DNA of 64,000 nucleotides from Plenodomus lindquistii. Its lineage: Eukaryota; Ascomycota; Dothideomycetes; Pleosporales; Leptosphaeriaceae. Made by a program: the position numbers and the translations under genes. The stretch is from NCBI GenBank assembly GCA_025504975.1, contig JANUWI010000008.1, forward strand, positions 1 through 64,000, in the 5' to 3' direction. How positions within the stretch are numbered: position 1 is the first letter of the stretch; every line of letters starts with the position of its first letter. The notes under the pieces were generated by a model. The model saw only the letters and a program-made list of their open reading frames with translations. It searched no databases and was not told the origin of the DNA. Below are positions 1-10,525 of this stretch, one piece after another.

Positions 1-190
1 TAACCCTAATCGGTTAACCAGAACTATGAATACCAACACGCTCCCCTCGGGCCAACATCTCTACAGATAAGCCCAGCGAACGATATCCTTTGCTTGCCGC
101 CGGTCCCACTGTAAAACCGGTATTCTGAGACAAGCCCAGCGCTTATCTCGGAGGCAAGGCAGACTCATCGGGGGAATCCCCCCGAGGCGA

Positions 191-199
191 TGTATATAA
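191..199 (+). promoter_or_regulatory. Putative TATA box inside the pLTR
   Basis: TGTATATAA lies about 20 bp upstream of the hammerhead fold, and the same sequence recurs in the second pLTR. A promoter inside the pLTR would allow transcription to start within the repeat and read into ORF1. This is a motif match only. Confidence 0.4.
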
Positions 200-208
200 A
201 CTGCTCTC

Positions 209-298
209 CTGTCGCTCCTGACGAGTTTCTTTCTGTAGATCCAACAAGAAACGAAAAGTATCTCCTCACAAGAGATATTTAGAGTCTTCATTTTACAG
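209..298 (+). ncRNA. Type I hammerhead ribozyme motif, 5' pLTR copy
   Basis: All core parts are present in order. CUGACGA is at 218-224. Stem II is 5 bp (225-229 with 248-252, GTTTC/GAAAC) with an 18-nt loop. GAAA is at 253-256. Stem III is 9 bp (256-264 with 272-280, one G-U) with a 7-nt loop. The cleavage dinucleotide UA is at 280-281. Stem I pairs 214-217 with 282-285 (one G-U) and 209-212 with 295-298 across an asymmetric internal loop. Predicted cleavage is after A281. Hammerheads are known in PLE terminal repeats; this copy was found by eye and not tested. Cleavage at both copies would release a 4000-nt unit RNA (282-4281). Confidence 0.85.
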
Positions 299-385
299 AA
301 AGAATAAAATCCAATCGAGTTCTTCTTCAGTGGCTTTGTCACTCTTTAACCCTAACCCTCCTCAACAACAACTCCTTTGGTCACC

Positions 386-1384
386 ATGTCCGCTTCACCA
401 CACACCCCTCAACGAGGACAGCAGAACCGCGCCAGGGCGGGCCCCTCACCCCGCCAAGACGATATGGAGGTTGACTCGTCATCCGTTCCCGCTGAAACCC
501 AATCCAGCGTCAATTCAGAATTGCATAACCGACGAATGGCCCTCGGGCTTGAAGTCGTTTCTGCCTTTCTGAAGAAAATCGTCAACTCGCGCAGCGTTGC
601 ACAACTGGTGTCTAGCGTTCCAGCCGTAGCACAGGACAGAACTCGAGTCAATCTTGACAACATTGTGCAAGCACACGTCAAGAAAGCGCTTGCAGTCTCC
701 CTCCTCGCGGAATGGAGAGATTGCATCGCTAAAGAAAACTTCGACTCTATCCTGGAGCTTAAATCCCTCCGTGCTCCGTCCATTCAGGTCAGCAAGCTTG
801 CTGAACACGGCGGCAGCATCCCGCGAAATTTCGATGAATCTCTCAAGGAAGCCAAAAAGCTGTCACTCACCCGCATGATCGAAATCAAGGACCTTGAGGT
901 GCAATCCCTGACCGGTCTATGCAACCAGACACAGCAGGCGAATTTACTACACAGAAGCTGGTTACCCATCGCTCAGATGGAAGGGGTGAGCTTTGAGGCC
1001 TCGGCTATTCTGCTCGACCCCGCCTGCTCTCTGTCCCTGGTACAATCAGCCATATCAATTGGAGAGAACACTGCGCAGAAACAGATGAGCCTTCGGGCAA
1101 AGAAATCTAGCACAGTCAAAAGAGCACGAAGAGACGGGACAGCCGTCATGCCTACGGACTCCAAAAGTCTCGAAGTGTTCGTCAAAGAAATCGCGAAACG
1201 GCAAAGGCAGTCTGCCCAAGACAAGGCCAAAGCCAACAACAAAAAATCGGGAAAAGGTCGGAGAGGGGCTGGTCCCTCCAAGACCAAAAACCAGAAGAAT
1301 CCCAACAAAATTGGGAAGAAGGACCGCCAACGAAAAAGCGGAAAACGCGGTTCTTCCTCCAGAAGGCAGCCCAAGAAGCCTTAG
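386..1384 (+). CDS. PLE ORF1 protein
   Basis: 332 aa from an ATG in good context (CACCATG at 383-389), ending in TAG at 1382-1384. The N-terminus is proline- and glutamine-rich. The middle is mostly helical-looking with no recognisable enzyme motif. The last ~45 residues are dominated by K, R, S and G (for example GKKDRQRKSGKRG) and would suit RNA binding and/or nuclear import. Many PLEs carry such an ORF1 upstream of the RT, and a role in handling element RNA is inferred from that. No zinc knuckle is visible. The RT frame overlaps its last ~270 nt in the -1 frame. Confidence 0.75.
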   Translation: MSASPHTPQRGQQNRARAGPSPRQDDMEVDSSSVPAETQSSVNSELHNRRMALGLEVVSAFLKKIVNSRSVAQLVSSVPAVAQDRTRVNLDNIVQAHVKKALAVSLLAEWRDCIAKENFDSILELKSLRAPSIQVSKLAEHGGSIPRNFDESLKEAKKLSLTRMIEIKDLEVQSLTGLCNQTQQANLLHRSWLPIAQMEGVSFEASAILLDPACSLSLVQSAISIGENTAQKQMSLRAKKSSTVKRARRDGTAVMPTDSKSLEVFVKEIAKRQRQSAQDKAKANNKKSGKGRRGAGPSKTKNQKNPNKIGKKDRQRKSGKRGSSSRRQPKKP

Positions 1385-3456
1385 ATGCACCGGCTCCCTT
1401 TGCATCAGGCAAGCTGCCTTTGGAGTTCTACCAACTCTCAAGTAACACTGCACAATATATGTACATCTGGCGCACATGGCCGTCTCATTGGTTTGAGACT
1501 CTCATGTCATGGAAACCAGGTGTACACAAACTCGATGGTGTCAGACTTCCCCCGGACATCGAGTACACCCTTAGTGTAAACTTGAAACACCTCTTCCCTA
1601 TTCGATATTCGGAAAAGGTTGCTGAAGATTGGTTCGAGGAACTTTGCCGCAAGGCCAGACTCCTCACCTATTTTTGGAAAAAAGGTAACGATCAAGATGA
1701 CGTTACCCCCGACTGGGCGAAATCAATCCCGTATCTCGCTTCCGGTTGGGACCCTGGCATTGACGACGACTGGTTTGCAGATGGTATTCTTGACGGGAGG
1801 AAGACTCTGCGTCATGCGCTCCATGAGCGATCTATACCCCGACGAGATGTAAAGGACGATGCTCTCTTTCATGTGACCGTCCATCCAAAAAACCTGCAAA
1901 GATGGCTGTCGGAAGCTCAGCTTCTGGCTTTCATCACCGACAAAAACCTGGGGATTGTCGTCGTCACTCGTGAATGGTACGAGGAACAAATCCAAGCCTT
2001 TTTGGATCTACCATCACCTTCAACAGCGCACCTCCCTCCCAGGGAGCGCCGTCCGCTGTTTGAGGTTCAGCATCAAGGAAAGGAAGCTTTTACCGATTTC
2101 TTCACGGGCTGCGTCAATGACCTGAACGGTAGAATGCTCAAGATGCCCAACGGCGAAGTTTTTCCGTTCCTTTCTTCAAAAAAGGTACAAAAATTCTGGC
2201 GTTCAGCGTATTCCAATACGACAATCCCTGTCTTCCATGGTATCCCAAAGATTCACAAAAATCCATGGAAGATTCGGCCAATAGTCCCTATGCATTCCTA
2301 TGTGTTAGGACCGCTGGCCAGGATTCTGCACGCCCTTCTCTTACCGGTTCAACGATCTTTCCCATGGATATGTGAAAGCAGTCGGAATCTGTGTTCAGAA
2401 GTCGCAGATTTTAATAAGAGATTGGAAACTTCTCCACGTCTCCATTCTGGAGATGTGACGGGCATGTACACGAATATTCAATGGAGGTATTTTCGTGATG
2501 CCCTGCAGCTTATCTTATCTTCCGGCGACTGGTATGATGAGCAGACCAGGAACTGGATTTTAGACGCTGCCGAACGAATCTGGTTTAGCGCCTTGTTTCA
2601 GCTCGGACCATACTTGGTTAGTCAGACAGACGGAGTGCCAATGGGGCTACATTGCGCTCCAGTCTTTGCAAACCTTTTCATGGCCTTCTACGAACAAGGA
2701 TTCATCAATGCGTCACCCTCTCTGTTTTACAGACGATACATTGATGATATCTTCGCCCTTGACCCTTCGGACGAAGCGCTAGATCGATTACGCGTCCCCG
2801 GACTTTCGATCCAATGGACGCATTCCGCCCACGAACTCCCGTTCCTCGACGTACGCTTCCACACGCACCCCGAGTCGGCGGAGGTGTGCTTCGCACCTTA
2901 TCACAAGGCGCTTAGCCACCATCAATATATCCCATGGGCAAGCGCCCATCCCCTGTCGGTCAAGAAGGGGATGATCAAAGGCGAGCTCAGCCGGGTCCGC
3001 GCAATATGCTATAAGGAGTCATACTTTTTGACATGGAAGGCGACATTTTTGTCGTGGCTCCGAGCGCGCGGCTGGCCAAATCGGGTGTTACACTCCTGGG
3101 CACGGCAAGTCCAATGGCGATCTTACTTTCCCGGCTCCGGGCTGGAGAAAAGGGAAAGGACGAAAGCAATCATTGCCGTGTCCGAATATAACCCCGTATG
3201 GGATCAGGTTTCTTCGACCGCTATCTGGGAGAACATGAGGAAAGCATGGTTCCGTCATGGGCTTACGGACCTGCCATACCCACCAAATGTTCTTGTTGCC
3301 AAGAAACGCACAAAGTCCATGTGGGACTCTGTGCGAGCGGTAAATCGAAATATCCTTTTTAAGGAAATCGAAGAAATCGACATCGAGGATTTGTCGGTAT
3401 CTGTGTCATCCTTAAGCACAGAAATGCCCTATCAGTCCCCTCGAGCTCTGACCTGA
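1111..3456 (+). CDS. Penelope-type reverse transcriptase, no GIY-YIG domain
   Basis: The frame is open from 1111 to the TGA at 3454-3456; its first ATG is only at 1459, so the start is uncertain. Motifs in order: the PLE N-terminal signature ITDKNLGIVVV (~1939); HGIPKIHK and RPIVP; motif A SGDVTGMYTN with the catalytic Asp (2452-2454); motif B GVPMGLHCAPVFANLFM; motif C YIDD (2737-2748); ELPFLDVRF; and the PLE thumb HPLSVKKGMIKGELSR. About 160 residues follow the thumb, with no GIY-YIG endonuclease. It probably copies element RNA onto a free chromosome 3' end. Upstream of 1420 the frame encodes a basic PPTKKRKTR stretch that could be a nuclear signal if translated by frameshifting from ORF1. 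Confidence 0.88.
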   Translation, partial: HSQKSTKRRDSRHAYGLQKSRSVRQRNRETAKAVCPRQGQSQQQKIGKRSERGWSLQDQKPEESQQNWEEGPPTKKRKTRFFLQKAAQEALDAPAPFASGKLPLEFYQLSSNTAQYMYIWRTWPSHWFETLMSWKPGVHKLDGVRLPPDIEYTLSVNLKHLFPIRYSEKVAEDWFEELCRKARLLTYFWKKGNDQDDVTPDWAKSIPYLASGWDPGIDDDWFADGILDGRKTLRHALHERSIPRRDVKDDALFHVTVHPKNLQRWLSEAQLLAFITDKNLGIVVVTREWYEEQIQAFLDLPSPSTAHLPPRERRPLFEVQHQGKEAFTDFFTGCVNDLNGRMLKMPNGEVFPFLSSKKVQKFWRSAYSNTTIPVFHGIPKIHKNPWKIRPIVPMHSYVLGPLARILHALLLPVQRSFPWICESSRNLCSEVADFNKRLETSPRLHSGDVTGMYTNIQWRYFRDALQLILSSGDWYDEQTRNWILDAAERIWFSALFQLGPYLVSQTDGVPMGLHCAPVFANLFMAFYEQGFINASPSLFYRRYIDDIFALDPSDEALDRLRVPGLSIQWTHSAHELPFLDVRFHTHPESAEVCFAPYHKALSHHQYIPWASAHPLSVKKGMIKGELSRVRAICYKESYFLTWKATFLSWLRARGWPNRVLHSWARQVQWRSYFPGSGLEKRERTKAIIAVSEYNPVWDQVSSTAIWENMRKAWFRHGLTDLPYPPNVLVAKKRTKSMWDSVRAVNRNILFKEIEEIDIEDLSVSVSSLSTEMPYQSPRALT

Positions 3457-4001
3457 GCCTTGAGTTTCAAAGAAAGGCTGCTTCCTGCGTAATGCTTGAA
3501 GCCGTTGACACCCTTCTAGGAACCTCATACCACCTGAAGCCCGCCTGAAGTCTCCTCGCCTGTCAGCCGTGAATACTGAAGGGGTAACCCGGATGCTGAA
3601 GCGCATGGCGAAGGAACGGATAGGGGTGAATAGTGGTGTCTGGAACCTTTCCTGACCCTTGCTGTGTATCGCGACGCACTATGCCTAGCTTTCACACCTC
3701 AAGGAGCATCAACATGGCTGTCTTGAGAGGAACCTGGAAACTGGTTTGCCCCTTCTTAGTACCACACGAAACGTGCTAGTAGCTTCGGCGAAGACACAAA
3801 GTACTGTGCGAAGAGTCGGGAGATCATTTGCCCAATTCTCTTACAGCCATTTTGACGTTGGGGGAAGAAAGACAATTGGGGAAAGAACGAGAGGAGATTG
3901 GTAAGTCATTTCGGTGTTATTTCGATTAAGGTCGACCATTGCGGTTTCTGGAAACAGACGGAATAGGAGAAGGGCAAGCGCCAAGGCGCTAACCCTGACC
4001 C
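3457..4001 (+). other. PLE 3' region between RT stop and 3' pLTR
   Basis: Non-coding, normal base composition. It ends in degenerate telomere-like sequence (about 3990-4010, with CCCTGACC and CCCTAACC units) immediately before the second pLTR. This marks the junction of the unit body with the next repeat. No other feature seen. Confidence 0.6.
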
Positions 4002-4359
4002 TAACCCTAATCGGTTAACCAGAACTATGAATACCAACACGCTCCCCTCGGGCCAACATCTCTACAGATAAGCCCAGCGAACGATATCCTTTGCTTGCCG
4101 CCGGTCCCACTGTAAAACCGGTATTCTGAGACAAGCCCAGCGCTTATCTCGGAGGCAAGGCAGACTCATCGGGGGAATCCCCCGAGGCGATGTATATAAA
4201 CTGCTCTCCTGTCGCTCCTGACGAGTTTCTTTCTGTAGATCCAACAAGAAACGAAAAGTATCTCCTCACAAGAGATATTTAGAGTCTTCATTTTACAGAA
4301 AGAATAAAATCCAATCGAGTTCTTCTTCAGTGGCTTTGTCACTCTTTAACCCTAACCCT
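4002..4359 (+). repeat. 3' pseudo-LTR (pLTR) of the PLE
   Basis: Same as 1-359 apart from a one-base C indel. It ends in CTCTTTAACCCTAACCC and continues without a break into the telomere array, which is the expected 3' junction of an element reverse-transcribed from a telomeric primer. Confidence 0.9.
4209..4298 (+). ncRNA. Type I hammerhead ribozyme motif, 3' pLTR copy
   Basis: Identical to the copy at 209-298. Core CUGACGA at 4218-4224, GAAA at 4253-4256, predicted cleavage after A4281. Preservation in both repeats is expected from their near-identity and so is not independent evidence of selection. Confidence 0.83.
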
Positions 4360-4423
4360 AACCCTAACCCTAACCCTAACCCTAACCCTAACCCTAACCC
4401 TAACCCTAACCCTAACCCTAACC
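4347..4423 (+). repeat. Telomeric (TAACCC)n array, now internal
   Basis: 77 bp, about 13 uninterrupted TAACCC units. The C-rich strand reads 5'->3' from the left, as at a left chromosome end. The array lies between the PLE (distal) and AT-rich subtelomeric DNA (proximal), so it marks the chromosome end as it was before the PLE was added. Confidence 0.93.
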
Positions 4424-7400
4424 TAGCCTATTTTCTTATTCTTCTTCTTCTTCTTACCCTAATATTATAGCATAGTAATAATCTAGTTTATCTATAAAAC
4501 TTAGTATACTAGGTCTAAAAATAACGCGGGTAGTATAAAGTAGATTATTATAGCTAGCTTATTCTAATTTTTATACCTATATTATAAATCTATCTAGTTT
4601 ACTAAACTAGATTACTATATATATATTATTAATATATACACCTATATTAAAAGCTATAGTTACTATTAGAATACCTATTTTAGTATCTATAAATTGTTAT
4701 TATACAGCGTAACGTTTCTCTAAAGATATCTTTCTATAATATACTTTATATTCTAGGTTTTCTACTAGCTTTTCTACTATTTTAGTATATAGTAAATATA
4801 CTAATATTTTTTTATAGTATACCTGCTATCTCTTTATATATACTACTATCTAAAATATTATTATACTTATTTATAGGCGCGCTATTATATATTTAATATT
4901 ATATTTAATATTTACTCTAGTTATAGGCTTTTAGAATATTTAAACTTAGTCCTATATATATAATAGCTAATATACTTTATTTTTATTATTAACTAGTATA
5001 GTAGCAGATAGTAGTATTATAAACGTGCTAAACTTTACTATATTCTAAAAATAGAGTAGGTATAGTTAGTATTTGTAGTCTAGTAATAGTATATAGTAGA
5101 ATTTATCTAATATAATCTGCTCTAATTATTCTAGTGCTTAGCATTAATTAACTATTATTATAAAATTTAGTTTTAATATATTTTTTAGTATAGTAAGTAT
5201 AACCTGCGCTGTTTTATTAAAAGTTAGGCTGCTAAAGTAGAAATTAGTTATATACATTTTATTAAAATTTTTAATAATATCTATATAAAGCATAACTAGT
5301 AGTATAATAATAATTATCTACTTATATTCTACGCATATTAGAGGTAGTATAAACGCTAGACTTTTACTACTACTAGTTACTATAATGTGTAAAATAACTA
5401 CTTAACTCTAAAGAATATTATCTAGAACTTTATATTACTTTTTTTAAAAAGCTACTTTAAAGCTATATTTATTCTAGAGAAGTGCGCGTAGGTTAAAAAC
5501 GCTACGCTTTTAAATTTATACTAATAGTATATTCTATATATTACCTAGCTCTTTAATAATCTCTAACCTTTTTTTAATTAGATTAAAATTAAAATTGCTA
5601 TACTAGCTAGTTAAAGTGTAAAAGTATACTTTTAGATTAGTAAAATTATATTAGAAAACTACTACAGTTATTAGAGAATAATATGCGTGTATAGTATTTA
5701 GTATATACCTAAACTATATCTCTCTAGCTTCTACCTCTACATTATTAATAATATTATTAACTTCTTTTAGTGTTAAAGCCTAGATTCTATAGTTAGACTT
5801 TTTCTAGTTAAGTTTCTAGCTAAATATAATAAATAGGTGTTATATAAAACTAGGTTTAATTGCTATACCTAGGTACCTTTCTATTACGTACTTTATTATT
5901 CCTATAAATAGAGTTAAGTTTTTAATTATCTCTCTATATTAATTTAACTATAGAAAGGAGCTATATACTTAGTAGTAATAGAGTGTATTTATATTATATA
6001 GTTTATTAATAAGTTAGTAGAAAGAGCAGACTAACTATTAATACTAGACTAAAAAATTTCTAATTTACTAAAAAAAGAATTAATATACTAGCTTTAGGCT
6101 TTTATTATAGTTATAACCTTTATAATATCTAGGCACAAGTGCAATATAGCTTTAGAAAAAGTAAATATTGCGTTTTTTTTCTAAAAAGGTGTTTTCTAGT
6201 TATAGGCTAAAAACTTTAGTAAGTTAGCTAGGCTGTTTACTTATAAAATATATAAGTAAAAATAGTATTTAAAGAAAGTATTACATATAATTACTGTATT
6301 ACTTAATTTAGTTAAAAGTAGTAAAGTCTATTAAAACTAACTTTTTTAACTATTTCGCTGCAATAGCTACTATTATAAATTTTATAATAAATTAATTATA
6401 TTTCTTTAATACTAGTTAGGTTAGTAAAAATAGAGAATAGCTTTAATCTTTATTAGATATATTATATTTAATATAATTCTAAAGCACTATAGAAAGCTTA
6501 TATAGAGAATTTATAGTAGTAAATTAGAATAATAGCTCTTTTATATTATAGTATAAATGCTAAACTATACTAGTGTATTTTTTAAATATTATTAATACAT
6601 TATATACTGTAATAGTATTACCTTTTTAATATATAAAGGTATTAAAAGTTTTACTATATTAAAACTAGCTAATATAGTACGCAGTTAAAATTATCTATAA
6701 TATAAAAGTTAAATAGAAAGAGATAAGGTATTAGTAAACCTATATTTTAGTCTACTAGCTAATAGAGCGGTTATGCTTTTCTTTTTACTAGAAAAGCTCT
6801 CTAACTTATTATTATTCTATTACAAGTGCCTCTATTTTATTAATTATAGTTCTAACTTTGTTTAAAGGCTTAATATGTTCTAAAATAGAAATTAGAGATA
6901 GATTATAATATTCTAAAAAAAGCTAAAATTTCTAGTATACTGTAAAGTAGGCTATTTTTTTTATAGCTATAAAATTAGTTATAAAGTTATATACTACTTA
7001 GAATTTATCTTTTTTTAGATTAACTATAATAAAAGTAAAGGCAGTTACTAGAGTAAGTTTATTATTTTATCTAATACTAGTTTATTTAATTAGAAATATC
7101 TAGAAATTATAGTAGAGAGTTTTAAACTTATTTAACTCTAATTACTTATGCTTAGGTTTAACTTTAGATATTCTTTTATTAATATTTATAAAGTGTTAGT
7201 TAATAGTATTCTAGGTACTAATTTAGTAGAGTATATAGTAAAGTATTAGTAGTACTAGATTTCCTTTAGTTATAATTTAAAAGAAAAAGGTAAAAATGTT
7301 GCTAAAAGTATTACTATAGTAGTTATTAAATCCTTAGTAGTAAAAAAAAGGCATAGCTAGAATATAATTCTAATTCTTTTATATAACTTAGATTCTAGTC

Positions 7401-9589
7401 TATTATAATGTTTCTACTACTATATACTAATAGTATAATACTATACTTTTTACTATTTTACGTAAGTATAGAAGTTTAGCTAAAACTATATTTAGCTTTA
7501 TATATTTATATACTATTTTCTAAAGTATTTCTACTACACATTTATAGAATTATATATATTTAAAGTATAGATTAGTAAAATAGTTAGACGCAGCTAGAGC
7601 TGTTTAATTACGTATTATAAAAAAGTGTATAAGCTTTATTTATCTAGCTATAAATTATACTTTAAGTCTAGTAATAGTAGCCTAGATAGTGTTTATGTGT
7701 AGAGACTCTAAAGTAGGTAGAGTACTAGGCGTGTATATATCTATTTCTCTATTACTATTATTTTTAATCTTTTACTTTTATTTAGTCTTTAGTATAAATA
7801 CTTTAAATAGAGTTATAGCATAGCTATCCTTTACGCTAGTTTTAGTAAAGAATTGTTAACTAAAAGTAATTTTCTAATACTGTAACTACTATACCTGTAT
7901 AGTAGAATATGTATATATTATATTTAGTAAGTATATATTATATACTATTTAGAGGTATACTTTTATATTATTAGTTATAGATATAATTCTAATAACTATA
8001 TACTTGCATCTATTTTAGGCGCACTAAAGTATATTTTTATAGACTTTAAAGTTAGAGATAGCTAGATAGAGTTAGCCTAAAAGAAGCTAGATATCTATAT
8101 ATCTTTAGTAAAAGCTTTTTCTAGATTTATTAATAATTGCCTATAGTTTAGCGCGTTTAGTTATTATAGTATAGCTACTATATTTTATAGTAAAATAGTC
8201 TATAATACTAGCTAGATTTAGACAGTATTAATAGTATAGGTAGATAACTACTTTATATTAAGTATTAATTTAGATATATAATATAGTATACAAATTTATT
8301 ATAGAATAAATTTAAAGCTTAGAGGTAAGTAGTAATAATTATAGTCTAGTTATAGTGTGCTATTAACTTAGGTATAAGTATACTAATTTTATAAAGTATT
8401 TTTTATAGGCTAAATTAGATTTAAACTAGCTTACTAGATTATAATTATAGTTTATTTTACTAAAGTATATAATATATACTGTGCTAGAGGGGATTTAGAT
8501 TAGCTTATAGAATTGTAATTAGAGGAAAATAGGCTAAAATTATACTATATAGCCTAGTATAAGTAGATTACGTGTATACTAAGTAGCTATTCTCTACTAA
8601 TTATTATAGTTTCTACGCGTTATTTCTTTTTTATATTTCTTTTTTACTTTTACTATACCTGCCTCTATTACGCTACTAATTATACTAGATAATATTTCTA
8701 AAAATTGTTAACAGCGCGACCTAGTTCTAATAGCGTATAAAGTTCTAAATAAAAAAAAGTATACTTTTTTTATAGAGGTACCTAATAATTATAAACTAAT
8801 AAAGGTATTTTTTACTTTAATAATTAAAAACGCGTTATAATATATTTATAAATATATAAACTATTAGAAAGTATTTAAAGCTATACAGCACTTCTATAAT
8901 AATCCTTTAGAAATTATTAAAAATGTAGATAATAATATAGAAGATGTTAATAAAAATACATTATCTAGAAAACGCTTATATAAAGAAAAGACTACAATGC
9001 AGACATAAAGAAGTTTAGTTAAAAAACTAAATAAAGCGCTTGTACAGACTATAGTAAGTAATAAAAACTAGGTTAAAGTATAGTTAAATTAAATAGTTAT
9101 AATTAAGTAATAATAATATTAGAATTAGGTAAAGAGACTACTAGGTATTAGAGTAAATGTAGTAGTAAAGTTTATTAGTATAGATTTAGCTATTAGTATA
9201 ATAGACTATATATAAAACTAGTATACTATAGCTACTATATAGTAGCAGTAAAATTTTTATAGAAAAAAGCTCTTCTAAAGTATAGCTATTATAAAGATAG
9301 GTGTTATAAACTTGTAGTTACTACCTAGTACTTAAAAAAAGTAGTAGCTTGTTTAGTTACAGCCTATATAGTTATAGATATAGCTTATAACTAAACTAAA
9401 TAATCTAGAGGTTATTAATAAGCTTAGTTTAACAGCGTTTAAAACTAAAATATTTAAAAAAAAGTTTTTTAATGCCTAAAAAACTACTGTTAATAGTATT
9501 ACAGATTATCTATAATATTACTAGAAAATAGACAAGTTATATAAAAAGTTTAGTTACTTTAAATTAGAAATCTAATAGAGGAAAATAAG

Positions 9590-10525
9590 TACTAGAATAC
9601 GCAGTTATAAATATATAATAATAGTAAAAAAGTACTTATTTATAACTATATACTAAGCTAATCTAGAACATTTACTAACTAAAGATAATAATTCTAAATA
9701 ATAGATTACGTTTAGCACGTATTTAGATTAGAGTAAGTAGTAGAATGTATTTAAATAGTACTTTAGCACTATTAGTATTTTTAGTATACTACTAAAAAAT
9801 GCGAATAATTTTATTAAAAAGACTTTTTTATAAGCTTAGGTAGAATAGTAGGCTATAATAGTAAAGAAATATAATATAGATACGTAGGTAATAGTTTATA
9901 ATATAAAGCTATTATTTTTAGCTTATATAGAGGAGTTAGAGCTACCTATAGAGTTTATATTTTTAGAAAAGCTAAATTATCTAGTTAGAACGCGTTTTTT
10001 AGCGCTATTTAAAAAGTAGGTTTCTAATCTATTTATATTATATTATACTAATATTAATAGGCTGTTATCTAATAGAGATAATAATACTATAGTGCTAGAG
10101 TTATAGTTAGTTATTATATATAAAGGCGTTAATAGGCATATTATAAAAAGGTAATAGGTAAAAAAGGGTTTAGTCTAAAAAAAGCTTCTAGCTTTTTTTA
10201 GACTAAACCCCTTTTATATAAGCATCTCGCAGTTAGTAAGCTCTATAATTTCTAATTTTAGTATAACTATTAGATTATAATTACGCACTTAGTCTATACG
10301 TACTTTAGGCTAAAACAGCTCTATTTATTAATTTTAGTAGCTATTTAATATTATAATTATATAATTAATATAGATTCTACGTATTTATTATTACGCTTTT
10401 TACTAGTAAACCTTTAAATACTAATACTTCTATAGATTCTAAGTTTTTTCTAAAACTTTAACGTAGGCGCTTAGGCTACATTTTTACTAATTACTAGCTA
10501 TAATTAAAAATTCCATAGGTATTAG
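9590..10525 (+). repeat. RIP-mutated dispersed repeat, copy 1
   Basis: Matches 14927-15862 at a constant offset of 5337 bp, with no net indel over ~936 bp. Differences are mostly C/T and G/A, as RIP produces. This copy keeps more C and G than the other. It contains the hairpin at 10162-10215. It is likely part of a transposon; the family is not recognised. Confidence 0.8.
10162..10215. repeat. Near-perfect 25-bp inverted repeat (hairpin)
   Basis: Arms 10162-10186 and 10190-10215 (AAAAGGGTTTAGTCTAAAAA and its complement, one extra C) are separated by three bases. They could be the abutting termini of two elements or a structural hairpin. The equivalent site in repeat copy 2 (near 15505-15550) is partly destroyed by transitions. 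Confidence 0.7.

Larger units (their letters stand above)
1..359 (+). repeat. 5' pseudo-LTR (pLTR) of the PLE
   Basis: Identical to 4002-4359 except for one C: a run of six C (178-183) here and five in the other copy, which shifts the offset from 4001 to 4000. It starts with TAACCCTAA and a GGTTAACC palindrome and ends with two telomere-like units. It contains a TATA-like box and a hammerhead ribozyme fold. In PLEs such direct repeats arise from tandem or partially tandem copies rather than true LTR replication. The window starts inside telomere-like sequence, so the true distal end may lie outside it. Confidence 0.9.
1..4423 (+). mobile_element. Telomere-attached Penelope-like retroelement (endonuclease-deficient)
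   Basis: A complete-looking unit: direct repeats at 1-359 and 4002-4359 flank ORF1 and a reverse transcriptase frame. The 3' end runs directly into a CCCTAA array (4347-4423), and short telomere-like stretches also lie at 1-9, 346-359 and 3990-4010. The RT has Penelope-type motifs but no GIY-YIG endonuclease after it. Known of the family: endonuclease-lacking PLEs occur at telomeres of fungi, plants and rotifers and carry host telomere repeats at their junctions. Inference: cDNA was primed from the G-rich 3' end of this chromosome, because the sense strand is the C-rich strand and the 3' end faces the centromere. Base composition is ordinary, unlike the AT-rich DNA next to it, so the element has escaped RIP. 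Confidence 0.88.

Noticed and set aside
61..342. Minus-strand ORF within the pLTR, and its partner at 4062-4247
   Set aside because: The single-C difference between the repeats shifts its frame, it opposes the element's sense strand and overlaps the ribozyme fold. It is a shadow.
1385..1579. Small ORF starting immediately after the ORF1 stop (TAGATG)
   Set aside because: It is in the ORF1 frame, overlaps the RT frame and has no motif. The RT frame with catalytic residues is the real product.
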